NCBI GenBank assembly: GCA_031413955.1
Contig: JANOGB010000090.1
Coordinates: 1 to 19,384, forward strand
Reading direction: 5' to 3'
Length of the DNA: 19,384 nt
From: JABFRZ01 sp031413955
Lineage (GTDB): Bacteria; Planctomycetota; UBA1135; GCA-002686595
The translations under genes and the position numbers were made by a program. This document shows positions 5,584 through 13,851 of this stretch, piece by piece. The notes under the pieces were generated by a model. The model was not told the origin of the DNA and did not search any database. It saw nothing but the letters and a program-made list of their open reading frames with translations. Each line of letters opens with the position of its first letter. The first letter of the stretch is position 1.

Positions 5584-6681
5584 CTAAATGCCTCCGCGGA
5601 AGGCGAGGTGCTGAAGGGAAGCGAAGAGCGTATCGAGCAGAGTAAGGGATGCTAAGTGAGTGCGTCGGATTACTTTCAATGCCGTCACGTGCATTGAAAA
5701 CTGTTCTTGCAGCAAAACCGGAGGGCAAGGGAGCGGAAGGTTGCGAAGTAGATCTTGGCTTAGATTGGGCTGAGCACCGCCGACTCGGCGCTCGAGAAGC
5801 GTCGGTGTGAACCACCGAAGACATGCGATCAGGTACTCCGATTCGACGGTCGGGCCCGGCGTTATGCAGCAGATCGCCTGGTTGGTAGCGGCCGAGATTC
5901 CGAGGCGCGAGATCGCACCCACAGTTGCTCCATACATGGCCATGAGCACCGTTCCGGCCGGCATCAGTTTGGCGGACGAGTTTGCCAGGCCTTGATGGGT
6001 GAGAGTCTCTTCTGTTGCGACTACTGGGTCGTTGTCGAGTTCGCCGGACTTGACCCAGGGGATCGAACCGCCGAAGTATTCGTTGTTTTTTCTATCTGGC
6101 GTGCCGCCACTCGCTGTGGTCGTGCAATCACCCAGCCTTGCCACTCTCCAGCCTCGAGGGTTGGGAACTGGATCCCCGAAGAGGTCGAGGAAGATGGACT
6201 GGGTGAGCGTGTCGAGTTGGGCGAGGGCGGCGCGGCGCTTGGCGCGCAGGGTGTCGGCTTGATCCAGGAGCGCCGCGGTCCGCCGCTGTTCGGCCAGCGG
6301 CGGAAGATGAACGCGATGGACCTTGACGTCGAGCGGCTTGATGAAAGGTTGCCCCGTGCCCGAGCGATGCCATCGCCTCTCGTCGTTCAGCTGGTACCAC
6401 ATGAACCGAGCGTCTGCACGGCTCGGATCGGGGAGGATCACCTGAGTGTTGGCCAGGCTGGACCACTTGCCTGTTGCGTAGAAGCACTTGCCGCAACGCG
6501 CGCCGATCGCCGACAGCACAACCGCCGGCTCGTCGAATTCATAGGACGCCAGGTGACCGTTGATTCCTCCTGCTCCGTACGCGGGAAAGCCGTCGGCGAC
6601 GAAGTCGTTGCCGGACAGGCCATGTCGCCCACCCTGGACAATGCGGCAGAACTCCTGAAGCTTCGTCGTTGTCAGCGTCAC
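5584..6681 (-). CDS. hsdS: Type I restriction-modification specificity subunit HsdS
   Basis: A 365-residue protein starting with GTG at 6681, overlapping the hsdM stop by four bases (GTGA). It has the two-repeat HsdS plan: target-recognition domain 1 at about residues 1-125 (FPAYGAGGINGH), central conserved helix at about 126-172 (PPLAEQRRTAALLDQADTLR to SIFLDLFGDP), target-recognition domain 2 at about 175-325 (GWRVARLGDC, GGTPDRKN, IPWVKSGEL, TNQAICC) and a distal conserved helix at about 326-360. HsdS chooses the DNA sequence recognised by the HsdM2HsdS methylase. It is slightly short (many are 390-450 residues) but no domain is missing. It appears intact, yet its partner hsdM is interrupted and no hsdR is seen, so the system is probably not functional. 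Confidence 0.93.
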   Translation of the reverse strand: MTLTTTKLQEFCRIVQGGRHGLSGNDFVADGFPAYGAGGINGHLASYEFDEPAVVLSAIGARCGKCFYATGKWSSLANTQVILPDPSRADARFMWYQLNDERRWHRSGTGQPFIKPLDVKVHRVHLPPLAEQRRTAALLDQADTLRAKRRAALAQLDTLTQSIFLDLFGDPVPNPRGWRVARLGDCTTTASGGTPDRKNNEYFGGSIPWVKSGELDNDPVVATEETLTHQGLANSSAKLMPAGTVLMAMYGATVGAISRLGISAATNQAICCITPGPTVESEYLIACLRWFTPTLLERRVGGAQPNLSQDLLRNLPLPCPPVLLQEQFSMHVTALKVIRRTHLASLTLLDTLFASLQHLAFRGGI

Positions 6682-8216
6682 CCCAGCATCGCCTCCAAGT
6701 CATTCATTCCGCGTTGGATCTCCTCCTCGAGTTTCGCCAGCTCGGCGAGGATCTGCTTCGGCGGCGCGTGCTCGACTTCTTCGTGCACGACTTCCTTGTA
6801 GCGGTTGAGGCTGAGGTCGTAGCCCTGGGCGACGATGTCTGCTTTGGGGACGCAGAAGCTCTGGGCGGTGCGCGGTCGCTCGCGCTCGGACTTGGCGCGC
6901 TCGTGCCAGCGGGTGAGGACGTCGGGGAGGTTGTTCTTGGCGTGCTCGTCGAGGGTGAGGGGCTGCGCGGGCACGGGGCCGAGCTTCTCCTCGGGGAGGA
7001 GCGGCTGGCGCTTGTCGTCGAGGCTCCAGCCGTCGGCGTCGACGTCGTAGAACCAGACGTGGTCCGTGCCGCCGGAGTTCGTCTTGGTGAAGCACAGGAT
7101 CGCGGTCGAGACGCCGGCGTAAGGGCGGAACGCTCCGCCGGGGAGCGAGAGCACGGCGTCGAGCTTCTGCTCCTCGACCAGCATGGTGCGCAGCGCCTTG
7201 TGCGCCTTGCTCGAGCCGAAGAGCACGCCGTCGGGGACGATCACGGCGGCGCGGCCGCCGGGCTTCAGCAGACGCAGGAAGAGCGCGAGGAACAGGAGCT
7301 CGGTCTTCTTGGTCTTGACGACGGCCTGCAGGTCCTTGGCGGTGTTCTCGTAGTCGAGCGAGCCGGCGAAGGGCGGGTTCGCGAGCACGAGCGTGTACTT
7401 CTCCTCCTCGCCGGCGTGGTCCTGGGCGAGCGAGTCGCGGTACGTGATCGCCGGGTTCTCGACGCCGTGCAGCAGCATGTTCATGCTGCCGATGCGCAGC
7501 ATCGTGTGGTCGAAGTCGAAGCCGGTGAAGAGACCGTTGTGGAAATGGGCGAGCTGCTTCTTGTCGTGGAAGAGCTCGGCATGGTGCTCGCGCAGGTGCT
7601 AGCCGGCGCTGACGAGGAACCCGCACGTACCGCAGGCCGGATCGCAGATCACGTCGGTCGGCTTCGGCTCCATCAGCTCGACCATCAGACCGATGATGTG
7701 CCGCGGCGTGCGGAACTGGCCGTTCTGCCCGGCGCTCGCGATCTTCCCGAGCATGTACTCGTAGAGGTCGCCCTTCGTGTCGCGGTCCTCCATCGGCACG
7801 TGGTCGATGAGGTCGACGACCTTGGCGAGCAGCGCCTCCTTCGGGATCGTGAAACGCGCGTCCTTCATGTGGCGCGCGTAGGTCGAGCCGTCGCCCCCGA
7901 GCGTGCGCAGGAACGGGAAGGCGTGCTCGCCGACGAGCGTGTACATCTCGCGCGCCTCGAAGTGCTTGAAGCGCGACCAGCGCAGGTCGGCGTAGGGCCG
8001 CTTCTTCGGATCCTTGCCGTCCGGGAAGATGCGGCGCTCGAGCGGGCGCTTCAGACGTGTGGACCTGTCCTCCTCGACCTGCTGCAGCTCGTCGAGGCGC
8101 CGCAGGAAGAGCAGGTAGGTGATCTGCTCGATGACCTCGAGCGGGTTCGAGATCCCGCCCGACCAGAAGGCGTCCCAGATGCGGTCGATCTGGTTGCGGA
8201 TGTCGCCCGTCAGCAT
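6678..8216 (-). pseudogene. hsdM: Type I N6-adenine DNA methyltransferase HsdM, interrupted by an amber codon
   Basis: The ATG at 8216 follows a strong GGAGG site five bases upstream. The frame would give 512 residues, the family's usual length, but codon 206 is TAG (7599-7601). The sequence around it (FLVSAG-stop-HLREHH) matches the FLVAAGEYLREHH pattern of relatives, so a GAG-to-TAG change is likely. The reading frame resumes unchanged afterwards. Domains: N-terminal helical HsdM_N (MLTGDIRNQIDRIWDAFW...), SAM-binding motif I DPACGTCGFLV at 192-202, and catalytic motif IV NPPF at 280-283. Motif I has Cys where relatives have the second Gly of GTGGFL, perhaps a further defect. An ATG at 7502 could start a C-terminal fragment lacking motif I. 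Confidence 0.9.
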
Positions 8217-8221
8217 CGATT

Positions 8222-8226
8222 CCTCC
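8222..8226 (-). promoter_or_regulatory. hsdM: Shine-Dalgarno site fixing the hsdM start
   Basis: GGAGG sits five bases before the ATG at 8216. It supports this start over a TTG/GTG-type extension reaching 8366, whose extra 50 residues do not resemble HsdM. Confidence 0.8.
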
Positions 8227-8376
8227 GTCGTTTCGTCGCTCGTCGCATCGCGTGAGGGCATCTTGCCGGCACAGCGACTGAGTTGCGAGGTGCGGAGGCC
8301 CGTGTTCTTCCAGGTCCGACAGTCTGCGCGCGGCGCGAGGGGCAGCGGAGAAGGAAGGAAACGCACGACAGGGGAC

Positions 8377-8492
8377 GCTCAGCCGGAAGGCTCCAGCCTG
8401 GCTCCGGTTCTGCTTCCCTTCTTCTTCCTGTGGGAGGATGCTCGAGGAAAGGCAGCAGGAGAAGAGCAGAGCCGGGCTGGAGCCCGGCGCTC
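8377..8492. repeat. Degenerate copy of a palindromic dispersed repeat, 3' of the decahaem gene
   Basis: The 24 bases at 8469-8492 are identical to 17518-17541. They contain a hairpin, GCCGGGCT-GG-AGCCCGGC. An imperfect inverted partner lies at about 8377-8404 across a pyrimidine-rich spacer, so the arrangement matches the 17415-17567 element in degenerate form. It ends 12 bp beyond the decahaem cytochrome stop codon. It could act as a terminator or RNA-stabilising structure. The rest of 8217-8504 shows no gene. Confidence 0.65.
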
Positions 8493-8504
8493 AGAGGTGA
8501 AAGC

Positions 8505-11456
8505 TCAGCGCGGCTCGAGCAGCTCCGCGTGCGCGCGCAGCGCATCCGTGAACTCGCCGGGGTCGTGGCAGATGGCGCACGCCTCGGCGCCGTTCGACGC
8601 CGTGTTCGAGTCGATGTGGGCGCTCACCGGGCCGTCGTCGTGACAGGTGGCGCAGGCCGGGCGCCAGATCTGCAGCGGGCGCACCTGGGAGTTCGGATGC
8701 TCGCGCTCGGTGGGCAGGAGTGCCTGCGTGTTGCCCTCGCCGTGGCAGCGCGCGCAAGCGAGGGTCCGGTCCGGGTATGCGGGGAAGGTCGTGTGCTCGT
8801 GGTAGGCGCGCGCGACGAAGTTGTCCGGATAGGCCGCCGTGCCCGCGCCCACGACCTGGTAGGTGTCGTCGGCGAGCTCGCTCCCGCGGTGGATCTTGTG
8901 CAGCAGCGTGCGGAATTCGACCGACTGCCCCGGCGTGGCGGGCGCAGCGGCGGCCACGAAGCGCGGCAGATCCTCCGTGCCCGAGGCACCGTGGCACAGG
9001 ATGCAGGTGTCGAAGCCCCGGAAGGTGCCGTGGTAGGCGAGATCCTGGTGGCAGGCGTTGCAGCTCGCGCCGTCGGCGATACGCGTGTAGGGCTCGGGCT
9101 CGAGCGCGTCGCCGAGCAGGATGGGGAGCGTCGCGCTGGGCGAGCTCGCACGATAAGCAGTCGTCGCCGTGCCCAGCACGAACGCGAGGTCGCGCGCGGC
9201 CGAGAGCGAGCCCACGTAGGTGCCCGACACGAGCGCCTTGCCCGTCCACTTGCCGCGCTGGTCGTCGAGCTCGCCCGAGCCGTTCAGGGCCTGCGGGTAC
9301 TCGGACGGCAGCACGTAGTCGGTGGTGTAGCTGACCAGCACCGCGTTGCCATCGCCGAACTCGACCAGCTCGGCGAGCGTGCCCGTGGCCGGATCGAGCG
9401 TGTAGTGGAAGAGCGCCTGGCGCGCGAGCACTTGCACCTCGAGCACGCTCGCCCCGGCCCTGTGGGCCGTGCGCAAGCCGGGCCCGTAGTCCGGGTGGTC
9501 CGGCGACGAGAACCACAGGCGCTGGCCCACTGCGAGCTGTTCGACGAACTGCACGCGCAGGTACTCCTCGAGACCCAGCAGCCCGTCGTCGAGCACCACC
9601 ATGTCGCCGCGCGCGAAGTCGGTCGCGTCCACGACGTCGACGAAGGTGTCGTGTCGCGCTCCTGCTCGGCCGAGCTGGCTCGCGCCGCCCGCGGTGTCCG
9701 TGCGCACGAGGACGTCGGTGGTCACGCCCGTCGCCAGCCGGTGGGGCACGCGTTGGCTCTGGAAGACGTCCGCTCCCGCGCTCGAGTCGCCCAGATATTC
9801 GAGCTGGACGCGCTCGGGCAGGGTGAGCTGGAGCGGGAGGGGCGAGGCTCCGCTCACTAGCGAGACGGGCACGGCGGCGTCGTAGAGCACCTGGAAGTTC
9901 GTGTTCGGCCCCGCCAGCACGAAGCGCAGCTCGCTCAGGGTGCTCGGTACGACCGCGGCGCCGGCGTCGTTCGTGAGCGCGAACTCGAGCGCGAGCGCCT
10001 CGCCCGGATCGAGCGTGTCGTCGTCGTTGTTCGCGCCGGACTCGGCCAGGACCGTGAAGGCGACGTGCAGTCCGGCGTCGAAGGCCGGTCGATCCAGCGG
10101 ATGGATGTGGGCGTCGATCGACGAGAGCCCTCCGAAACGCGGACCGTGGCAAGCGTTGCAGCCGTTGTCGTTGGGCTGCGGCGGCATGTTCTGGCCGTTC
10201 GCGATGTACGAAGTGGCGAAGTTCACGTCGTCGTGGCACGCGCCGCAGGAGCGGCGCCTGGGCACGTTGATCAGGGCCGCCTGGGTGGGCGTCACGATCG
10301 GGCCCGCGCCGTCCGGGTCGCCGTGGCACACGGCGCACTGGGTGGGCGCCGAGCGCATGAGATCCTCCTTGGCCTGAGCCTCCGGCGTCAGGTTGGCGTA
10401 GCCCGTGTCGCGTGGCATGGGCGAGACGCGCGTCGGCATGATCGGGAAGCCGACGTGCGAGAAGTCGCGCACCACGCCGTCCGGGCGCGCGTAGCGCAGC
10501 GGCACGCGCGGCGAGACGTAGTTGCGGCTGCCGTTCGTGCGCGTGGTCACGCCGTTGACCGAGGGCAGGAAACGCCCGGAGTGGAGCTTGTGGAACAGCA
10601 CGCGCGAGTCGATCGTCACGCCGGGCGTGCCGCCGGCGATGGCCGGATCGTTCGCGTCCTCGGCGCCCGAGGTGTGGCACAGGAAGCACAGCTCGAGCTT
10701 GCGGTAGCGACCGTCGTGGGCGCGCAGCTCGCCGTGGCAGCGATCGCAGTGCTCGATCGTGGTCACGGCCCGCGGCGTGAGCTCACCCGCGCCCGTGCCG
10801 AGCAGGAAGTCGAGCGTGGCCTCGCCCACGCGCCGGTACGGCCGGCCCGCGACCTCGTAGTCCCAGGTGACCGAGAGCCCGAGCGTGTAGGTGCCGTCGA
10901 CCAGATCGCGGCCGGAGAGCTCACCGCCGCTCAGACCGAAGCTGGTCGTGTCGTTGTAGGGTGGGGCGAAGACCGCCGGGATCGGGTTCGCGAAGGTGAA
11001 GCGAAAATGCCCGGCCGCGGTCTCGGTCGCGCGCGCGGCGAGGTCGAGCTCGGCCGGCAGCACGCGCTGGAAGTTGACGGTCGTGCCGGAGACGAGCGCC
11101 TCGCCGGCGGTGAGCTCCTCGAGCGTCCAGGGTTTTCCGTCGGCCTTCTCGAGCGAGAAGTCCACCGTGAGCGTGTCGCCCACCTGGACCTCGCCGTTCG
11201 GGCCACTGGCGCCGCTCAGGGCGTCGATGCGCGCCACGAGCTCGGGTACGGCCTCGCCGACCTCGTACTCCGTGGGCGTGAGCTCGTCCGGGTCCGTGCC
11301 GCCGCCGCCGCCGCCGCCCGGGCCCTGCGGGCCGGCCGGGCCAGCAGGACCCTGCTCGCCCTCGCAGCCTGCGAGCACGAGGAGCGTGACGGCGAGGAGG
11401 CGCGCGAGCGCCTTCTCAGCGGTGACACAAGTTGCAGTTCGATCCGTCGTCGACAT
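8505..11456 (-). CDS. OmcA/MtrC-type decahaem c-type cytochrome, outer-membrane lipoprotein
   Basis: A 983-residue lipoprotein. The signal peptide has the lipobox LAGC (Cys31). A collagen-like GPAGPAGPQGP tract and seven glycines follow as a linker. Ten CxxCH motifs form two groups of five, at about residues 236-435 (CDRCH, CFLCH, CAVCH, CGACH, CNACH) and 797-962 (CNACH, CILCH, CARCH, CATCH, CAICH). They are separated by a haem-free beta-rich region. That matches the domain I-IV plan of OmcA/MtrC cell-surface cytochromes, which pass electrons to extracellular acceptors. The ATG at 11456 lies inside the upstream 13-haem gene (41-nt overlap), so translation is probably coupled. No other in-frame start would keep the signal peptide. 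The acceptor (metal oxide, partner cell or other) cannot be told from sequence. Confidence 0.92.
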   Translation of the reverse strand: MSTTDRTATCVTAEKALARLLAVTLLVLAGCEGEQGPAGPAGPQGPGGGGGGGTDPDELTPTEYEVGEAVPELVARIDALSGASGPNGEVQVGDTLTVDFSLEKADGKPWTLEELTAGEALVSGTTVNFQRVLPAELDLAARATETAAGHFRFTFANPIPAVFAPPYNDTTSFGLSGGELSGRDLVDGTYTLGLSVTWDYEVAGRPYRRVGEATLDFLLGTGAGELTPRAVTTIEHCDRCHGELRAHDGRYRKLELCFLCHTSGAEDANDPAIAGGTPGVTIDSRVLFHKLHSGRFLPSVNGVTTRTNGSRNYVSPRVPLRYARPDGVVRDFSHVGFPIMPTRVSPMPRDTGYANLTPEAQAKEDLMRSAPTQCAVCHGDPDGAGPIVTPTQAALINVPRRRSCGACHDDVNFATSYIANGQNMPPQPNDNGCNACHGPRFGGLSSIDAHIHPLDRPAFDAGLHVAFTVLAESGANNDDDTLDPGEALALEFALTNDAGAAVVPSTLSELRFVLAGPNTNFQVLYDAAVPVSLVSGASPLPLQLTLPERVQLEYLGDSSAGADVFQSQRVPHRLATGVTTDVLVRTDTAGGASQLGRAGARHDTFVDVVDATDFARGDMVVLDDGLLGLEEYLRVQFVEQLAVGQRLWFSSPDHPDYGPGLRTAHRAGASVLEVQVLARQALFHYTLDPATGTLAELVEFGDGNAVLVSYTTDYVLPSEYPQALNGSGELDDQRGKWTGKALVSGTYVGSLSAARDLAFVLGTATTAYRASSPSATLPILLGDALEPEPYTRIADGASCNACHQDLAYHGTFRGFDTCILCHGASGTEDLPRFVAAAAPATPGQSVEFRTLLHKIHRGSELADDTYQVVGAGTAAYPDNFVARAYHEHTTFPAYPDRTLACARCHGEGNTQALLPTEREHPNSQVRPLQIWRPACATCHDDGPVSAHIDSNTASNGAEACAICHDPGEFTDALRAHAELLEPR

Positions 11457-12459
11457 GGCTGAGGGGGAGGCTGGACCCGTGGCACGAGCGGCAATCCATG
11501 GCCGAGTTGTGCCAGTCGGGTTTGGGCGGTCCGGAGGCGTGGCTGGGCGTGCTCTTGTGGCACGTGATGCAGCCCTCGCCTTGGAGCGGGAAGTGACAGG
11601 TGAGACAGTGCGTGTTCAACGTGTTGCCGAAGCTCGCGCCGCGATGCGAGAGCGGCAGGCTCTCGGCGTGGCAGCGGTCGCAGGTGGCCGGCTCGTGGCA
11701 GGTGGCGCAGGCCGCGCGATCGACGCGCGCCAGCACGGCGTGCCCGCGCAAGCGAAAGTGCGCGTCGTGGCCGCTGGGGGGTTCCAGGCGGTGGCACTCG
11801 TCGCAGGCGGACTGCCGGTGGCAGAGCATGCAGTCGTCAGCCGGCTCGGGAGCGCTGCGGCGGCAGGCGCGGCCGTGGAGCTTCTCCCAGTCGCGCGCGT
11901 GGCTCGGCGGCACCCATGTGCGGTCGATCTCCGCGTGGCAGTCGGCGCAGTCGTTGGGCAGCGCGCGCTCGGCGTGGCAGCGCTGGCAGGCCTGCATGTC
12001 GACCGCCACGCTCGCATCGACCGCGCGGTTCGTGTCGATGCCGCGGTGGCACGCGCCGCACTCGCCCACCGCCGTCACGTGGGCGAGGTGCGTGAAGAGC
12101 ACCTCGTCGTCGAGCTGGCTGGCCCGCAGGGCGCGAAAGCTCGCCGCATCGAACAGCGTGGTCGTGACGCGCTCGGGCGGCTTCCCGGCATCGAGCTCGT
12201 CGTGGCATACGGCGCACGAATCTGGCGCCGGCATGCCGGGCGCCTCCTCGACCTCCGCGCTCTCGTGGCACGAGACGCAGGCGAGCTGCTCCTCGACGAC
12301 GTGCAGCTCGTGGCTGAAGACCAGGGCGCGCCCGCGCGAACGCAGGGCGTCGACCAGCATGCAACCTGCGCAGGCGGCCAGCGCCAGCGCGGCCACGGCG
12401 GGCGAGGACAGGGCTCGTCTCAGGGCGCGCTCCAGAGGGGATCGCTTCAGAAGTTCCAC
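11416..12459 (-). CDS. 13-haem periplasmic-type c cytochrome (MtrA-like position)
   Basis: A 347-residue protein from a GTG at 12459 that overlaps the beta-barrel gene by 13 bp. The N-terminus (ELLKRSPLERALRRALSS, then AVAALALAACAGC) is a signal peptide, possibly of lipoprotein type with Cys30 or Cys33. From residue 61 there are 13 CxxCH motifs: CVSCH, CAVCH, CGACH, CQRCH, CADCH, CMLCH, CDECH, CATCH, CDRCH, CLTCH, CITCH, CRSCH and CNLCH. They occur about every 22 residues, with many extra His as likely second ligands. Size and position next to an outer-membrane barrel suggest the role of MtrA, a haem wire inserted in the porin, but MtrA has ten haems. The last motif is encoded within the overlap with the decahaem gene. 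It could also be a soluble periplasmic carrier. Confidence 0.88.
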   Translation of the reverse strand: MELLKRSPLERALRRALSSPAVAALALAACAGCMLVDALRSRGRALVFSHELHVVEEQLACVSCHESAEVEEAPGMPAPDSCAVCHDELDAGKPPERVTTTLFDAASFRALRASQLDDEVLFTHLAHVTAVGECGACHRGIDTNRAVDASVAVDMQACQRCHAERALPNDCADCHAEIDRTWVPPSHARDWEKLHGRACRRSAPEPADDCMLCHRQSACDECHRLEPPSGHDAHFRLRGHAVLARVDRAACATCHEPATCDRCHAESLPLSHRGASFGNTLNTHCLTCHFPLQGEGCITCHKSTPSHASGPPKPDWHNSAMDCRSCHGSSLPLSHVDDGSNCNLCHR

Positions 12460-13847
12460 GCGTACTCCAGCCGGACGTCGTGGTAGTCGTCGAAGTCGTT
12501 GCGCTCGAACTCGTAGCGCAGCGCCCAGCGCCGTCCGCGGCCCGTCTTCCAGCGCAGATCGAGGTAGGTGGTACGCACGTGATCGCGCTCTTCGCCGCTC
12601 AGGAGATCGTACTCGTAAAGCGAATAATGGGAGCCGAGCGTCGCGTCCCAGCGCTGGTCGAACGCGCGCGCCAGGCTCGCGCCCCAGGTCTCGTAGTCCG
12701 TGTCGGTCGCGCGCCAGACCTCGCCCGTCACGGAAACGGTGACCGGCAGCGCGTCCGGCAGGGTCCCGGTCAGGTAGTAGCGCTCGAAATCGCGGTTGAA
12801 CTCGCCCTCGTCGGAATCCTCCTCGACGCGCCGCAGATCGAGGCCCGAGAGCAGCGCGAAGTCCGTCCAGTCCTTGCTGGCCGAGAAGCCGAGCTGGTAG
12901 TAGGGGAACAGCTCGAAGAGCGTGTCGGAGAACGGGTCGAGGGGCGCGGCGAGCTGCGCCTGCGTCTGCAGCAGCTTGTAGAGCGAGCCCTGCAGCGTGA
13001 AGTTGCGCTGGCTGTCCACGTGGCTGCCCGAGAGACGCACGTCGCGCCCATCGTCCTCCAGGCTGGTGAAGCGTGCGTCGAAGCGCGTGGCGTGGTCTTC
13101 GGCCAGGAAGTCCTGGCCGAGCACCAGGCCGAAGAGATCGTTCTCGTGCTCGACGCCGAGGCGCGCGTCCTCGAGGCGCAGCCAGTCGGCGCGCAGCTCG
13201 GCCCCCGACCAGACGTCGAGGGAGCCGAAGGCGCCGTAGGCGAGGTCGTCCTCGGACGAGGACTCGTAGGGGTGCTCGCCCACGCCGCCGAAGACCCCGA
13301 GCGTCGCGCGCCGCGAGCCCCACGGCTCCAGCTCGGCGCGCACTCCGTCGAGCAGCAGCGTGACCGGCGTCTCGTAGAGCGTCTGGCGTCCCAGGCGCAA
13401 GAGCGCCAGGGGTCCCGTCTCCACGTCGAGGTAGGCGTGGAAGAGCTGCGTCTCGAAGCTGTGCTCGTAGGTGTCGAGCAAGCTGAAGAAGTCGTCCTGG
13501 CCGCTGGCGCGTCCGTCGAGGTCGTAGGCGGCGCGCGCGAGGAGCGCGCCGCTCCAGCGTCCGCCCGGATCGGTGACGGCGAGGTCGACGGTCTCGTAGA
13601 GGTCGTGATCGCTCTCGTCGTTCGTGAAGCGGCCGCGGTAGCGGGAGAGGAGCTGGCCCGTGATGGGCTCGATCTTGTCGCCTTCGCCGGCGGCACCCTC
13701 GAATGGGGCCCCTTCGATTGTGACGTCTTCGGACCGTGCTGCGTCCGACGCAGCGGTCCGTCCCGCGGAGGGCGGGGCCTCCTGCGCAGCGACGCAGCCG
13801 AGCGCGGTCAGGGCGCAGCACGCTCCGGCTCTGGACACGAGGTGCAT
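12447..13847 (-). CDS. Outer-membrane beta-barrel protein, putative porin of a cytochrome conduit
   Basis: A 466-residue protein. The ATG at 13847, 4 bp after the pentahaem stop, opens a signal peptide ending near GCVAA-QE; an ATG at 13874 would overlap the previous gene. After a linker of about 40 residues, the sequence alternates amphipathic strands and acidic loops (LLSRYRGRF, LYETVDLAV, WSGALLARAAY, LFHAYLDVETG). It ends in RLEYAWNF, with the terminal aromatic residue used for outer-membrane insertion. It is not a recognisable MtrB (about 650-700 residues). Its place between pentahaem and 13-haem cytochromes suggests the barrel that sheathes a cytochrome across the outer membrane. With about 22-26 possible strands (rough estimate) it could hold a haem wire. 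Function is inferred from context. Confidence 0.83.
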   Translation of the reverse strand: MHLVSRAGACCALTALGCVAAQEAPPSAGRTAASDAARSEDVTIEGAPFEGAAGEGDKIEPITGQLLSRYRGRFTNDESDHDLYETVDLAVTDPGGRWSGALLARAAYDLDGRASGQDDFFSLLDTYEHSFETQLFHAYLDVETGPLALLRLGRQTLYETPVTLLLDGVRAELEPWGSRRATLGVFGGVGEHPYESSSEDDLAYGAFGSLDVWSGAELRADWLRLEDARLGVEHENDLFGLVLGQDFLAEDHATRFDARFTSLEDDGRDVRLSGSHVDSQRNFTLQGSLYKLLQTQAQLAAPLDPFSDTLFELFPYYQLGFSASKDWTDFALLSGLDLRRVEEDSDEGEFNRDFERYYLTGTLPDALPVTVSVTGEVWRATDTDYETWGASLARAFDQRWDATLGSHYSLYEYDLLSGEERDHVRTTYLDLRWKTGRGRRWALRYEFERNDFDDYHDVRLEYAWNF

Positions 13848-13851
13848 CGCG

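Noticed and set aside
6669..8255. Long plus-strand open frame opposite hsdM
   Set aside because: It mirrors hsdM on the other strand and has Val/Leu/Arg/Glu-rich composition typical of antisense frames in GC-rich DNA. The minus strand carries clear methylase motifs and a ribosome-binding site.
8491..10689. A 732-codon minus-strand frame overlapping the decahaem gene
   Set aside because: It is an out-of-frame shadow, Arg/Pro/Ala-rich, without CxxCH motifs. The 983-residue frame explains the region.
12460..13821. Extension of the 13-haem frame upstream to about 800 codons
   Set aside because: The extra N-terminal sequence is an Arg-rich shadow of the beta-barrel gene. The signal peptide places the start at the GTG at 12459.
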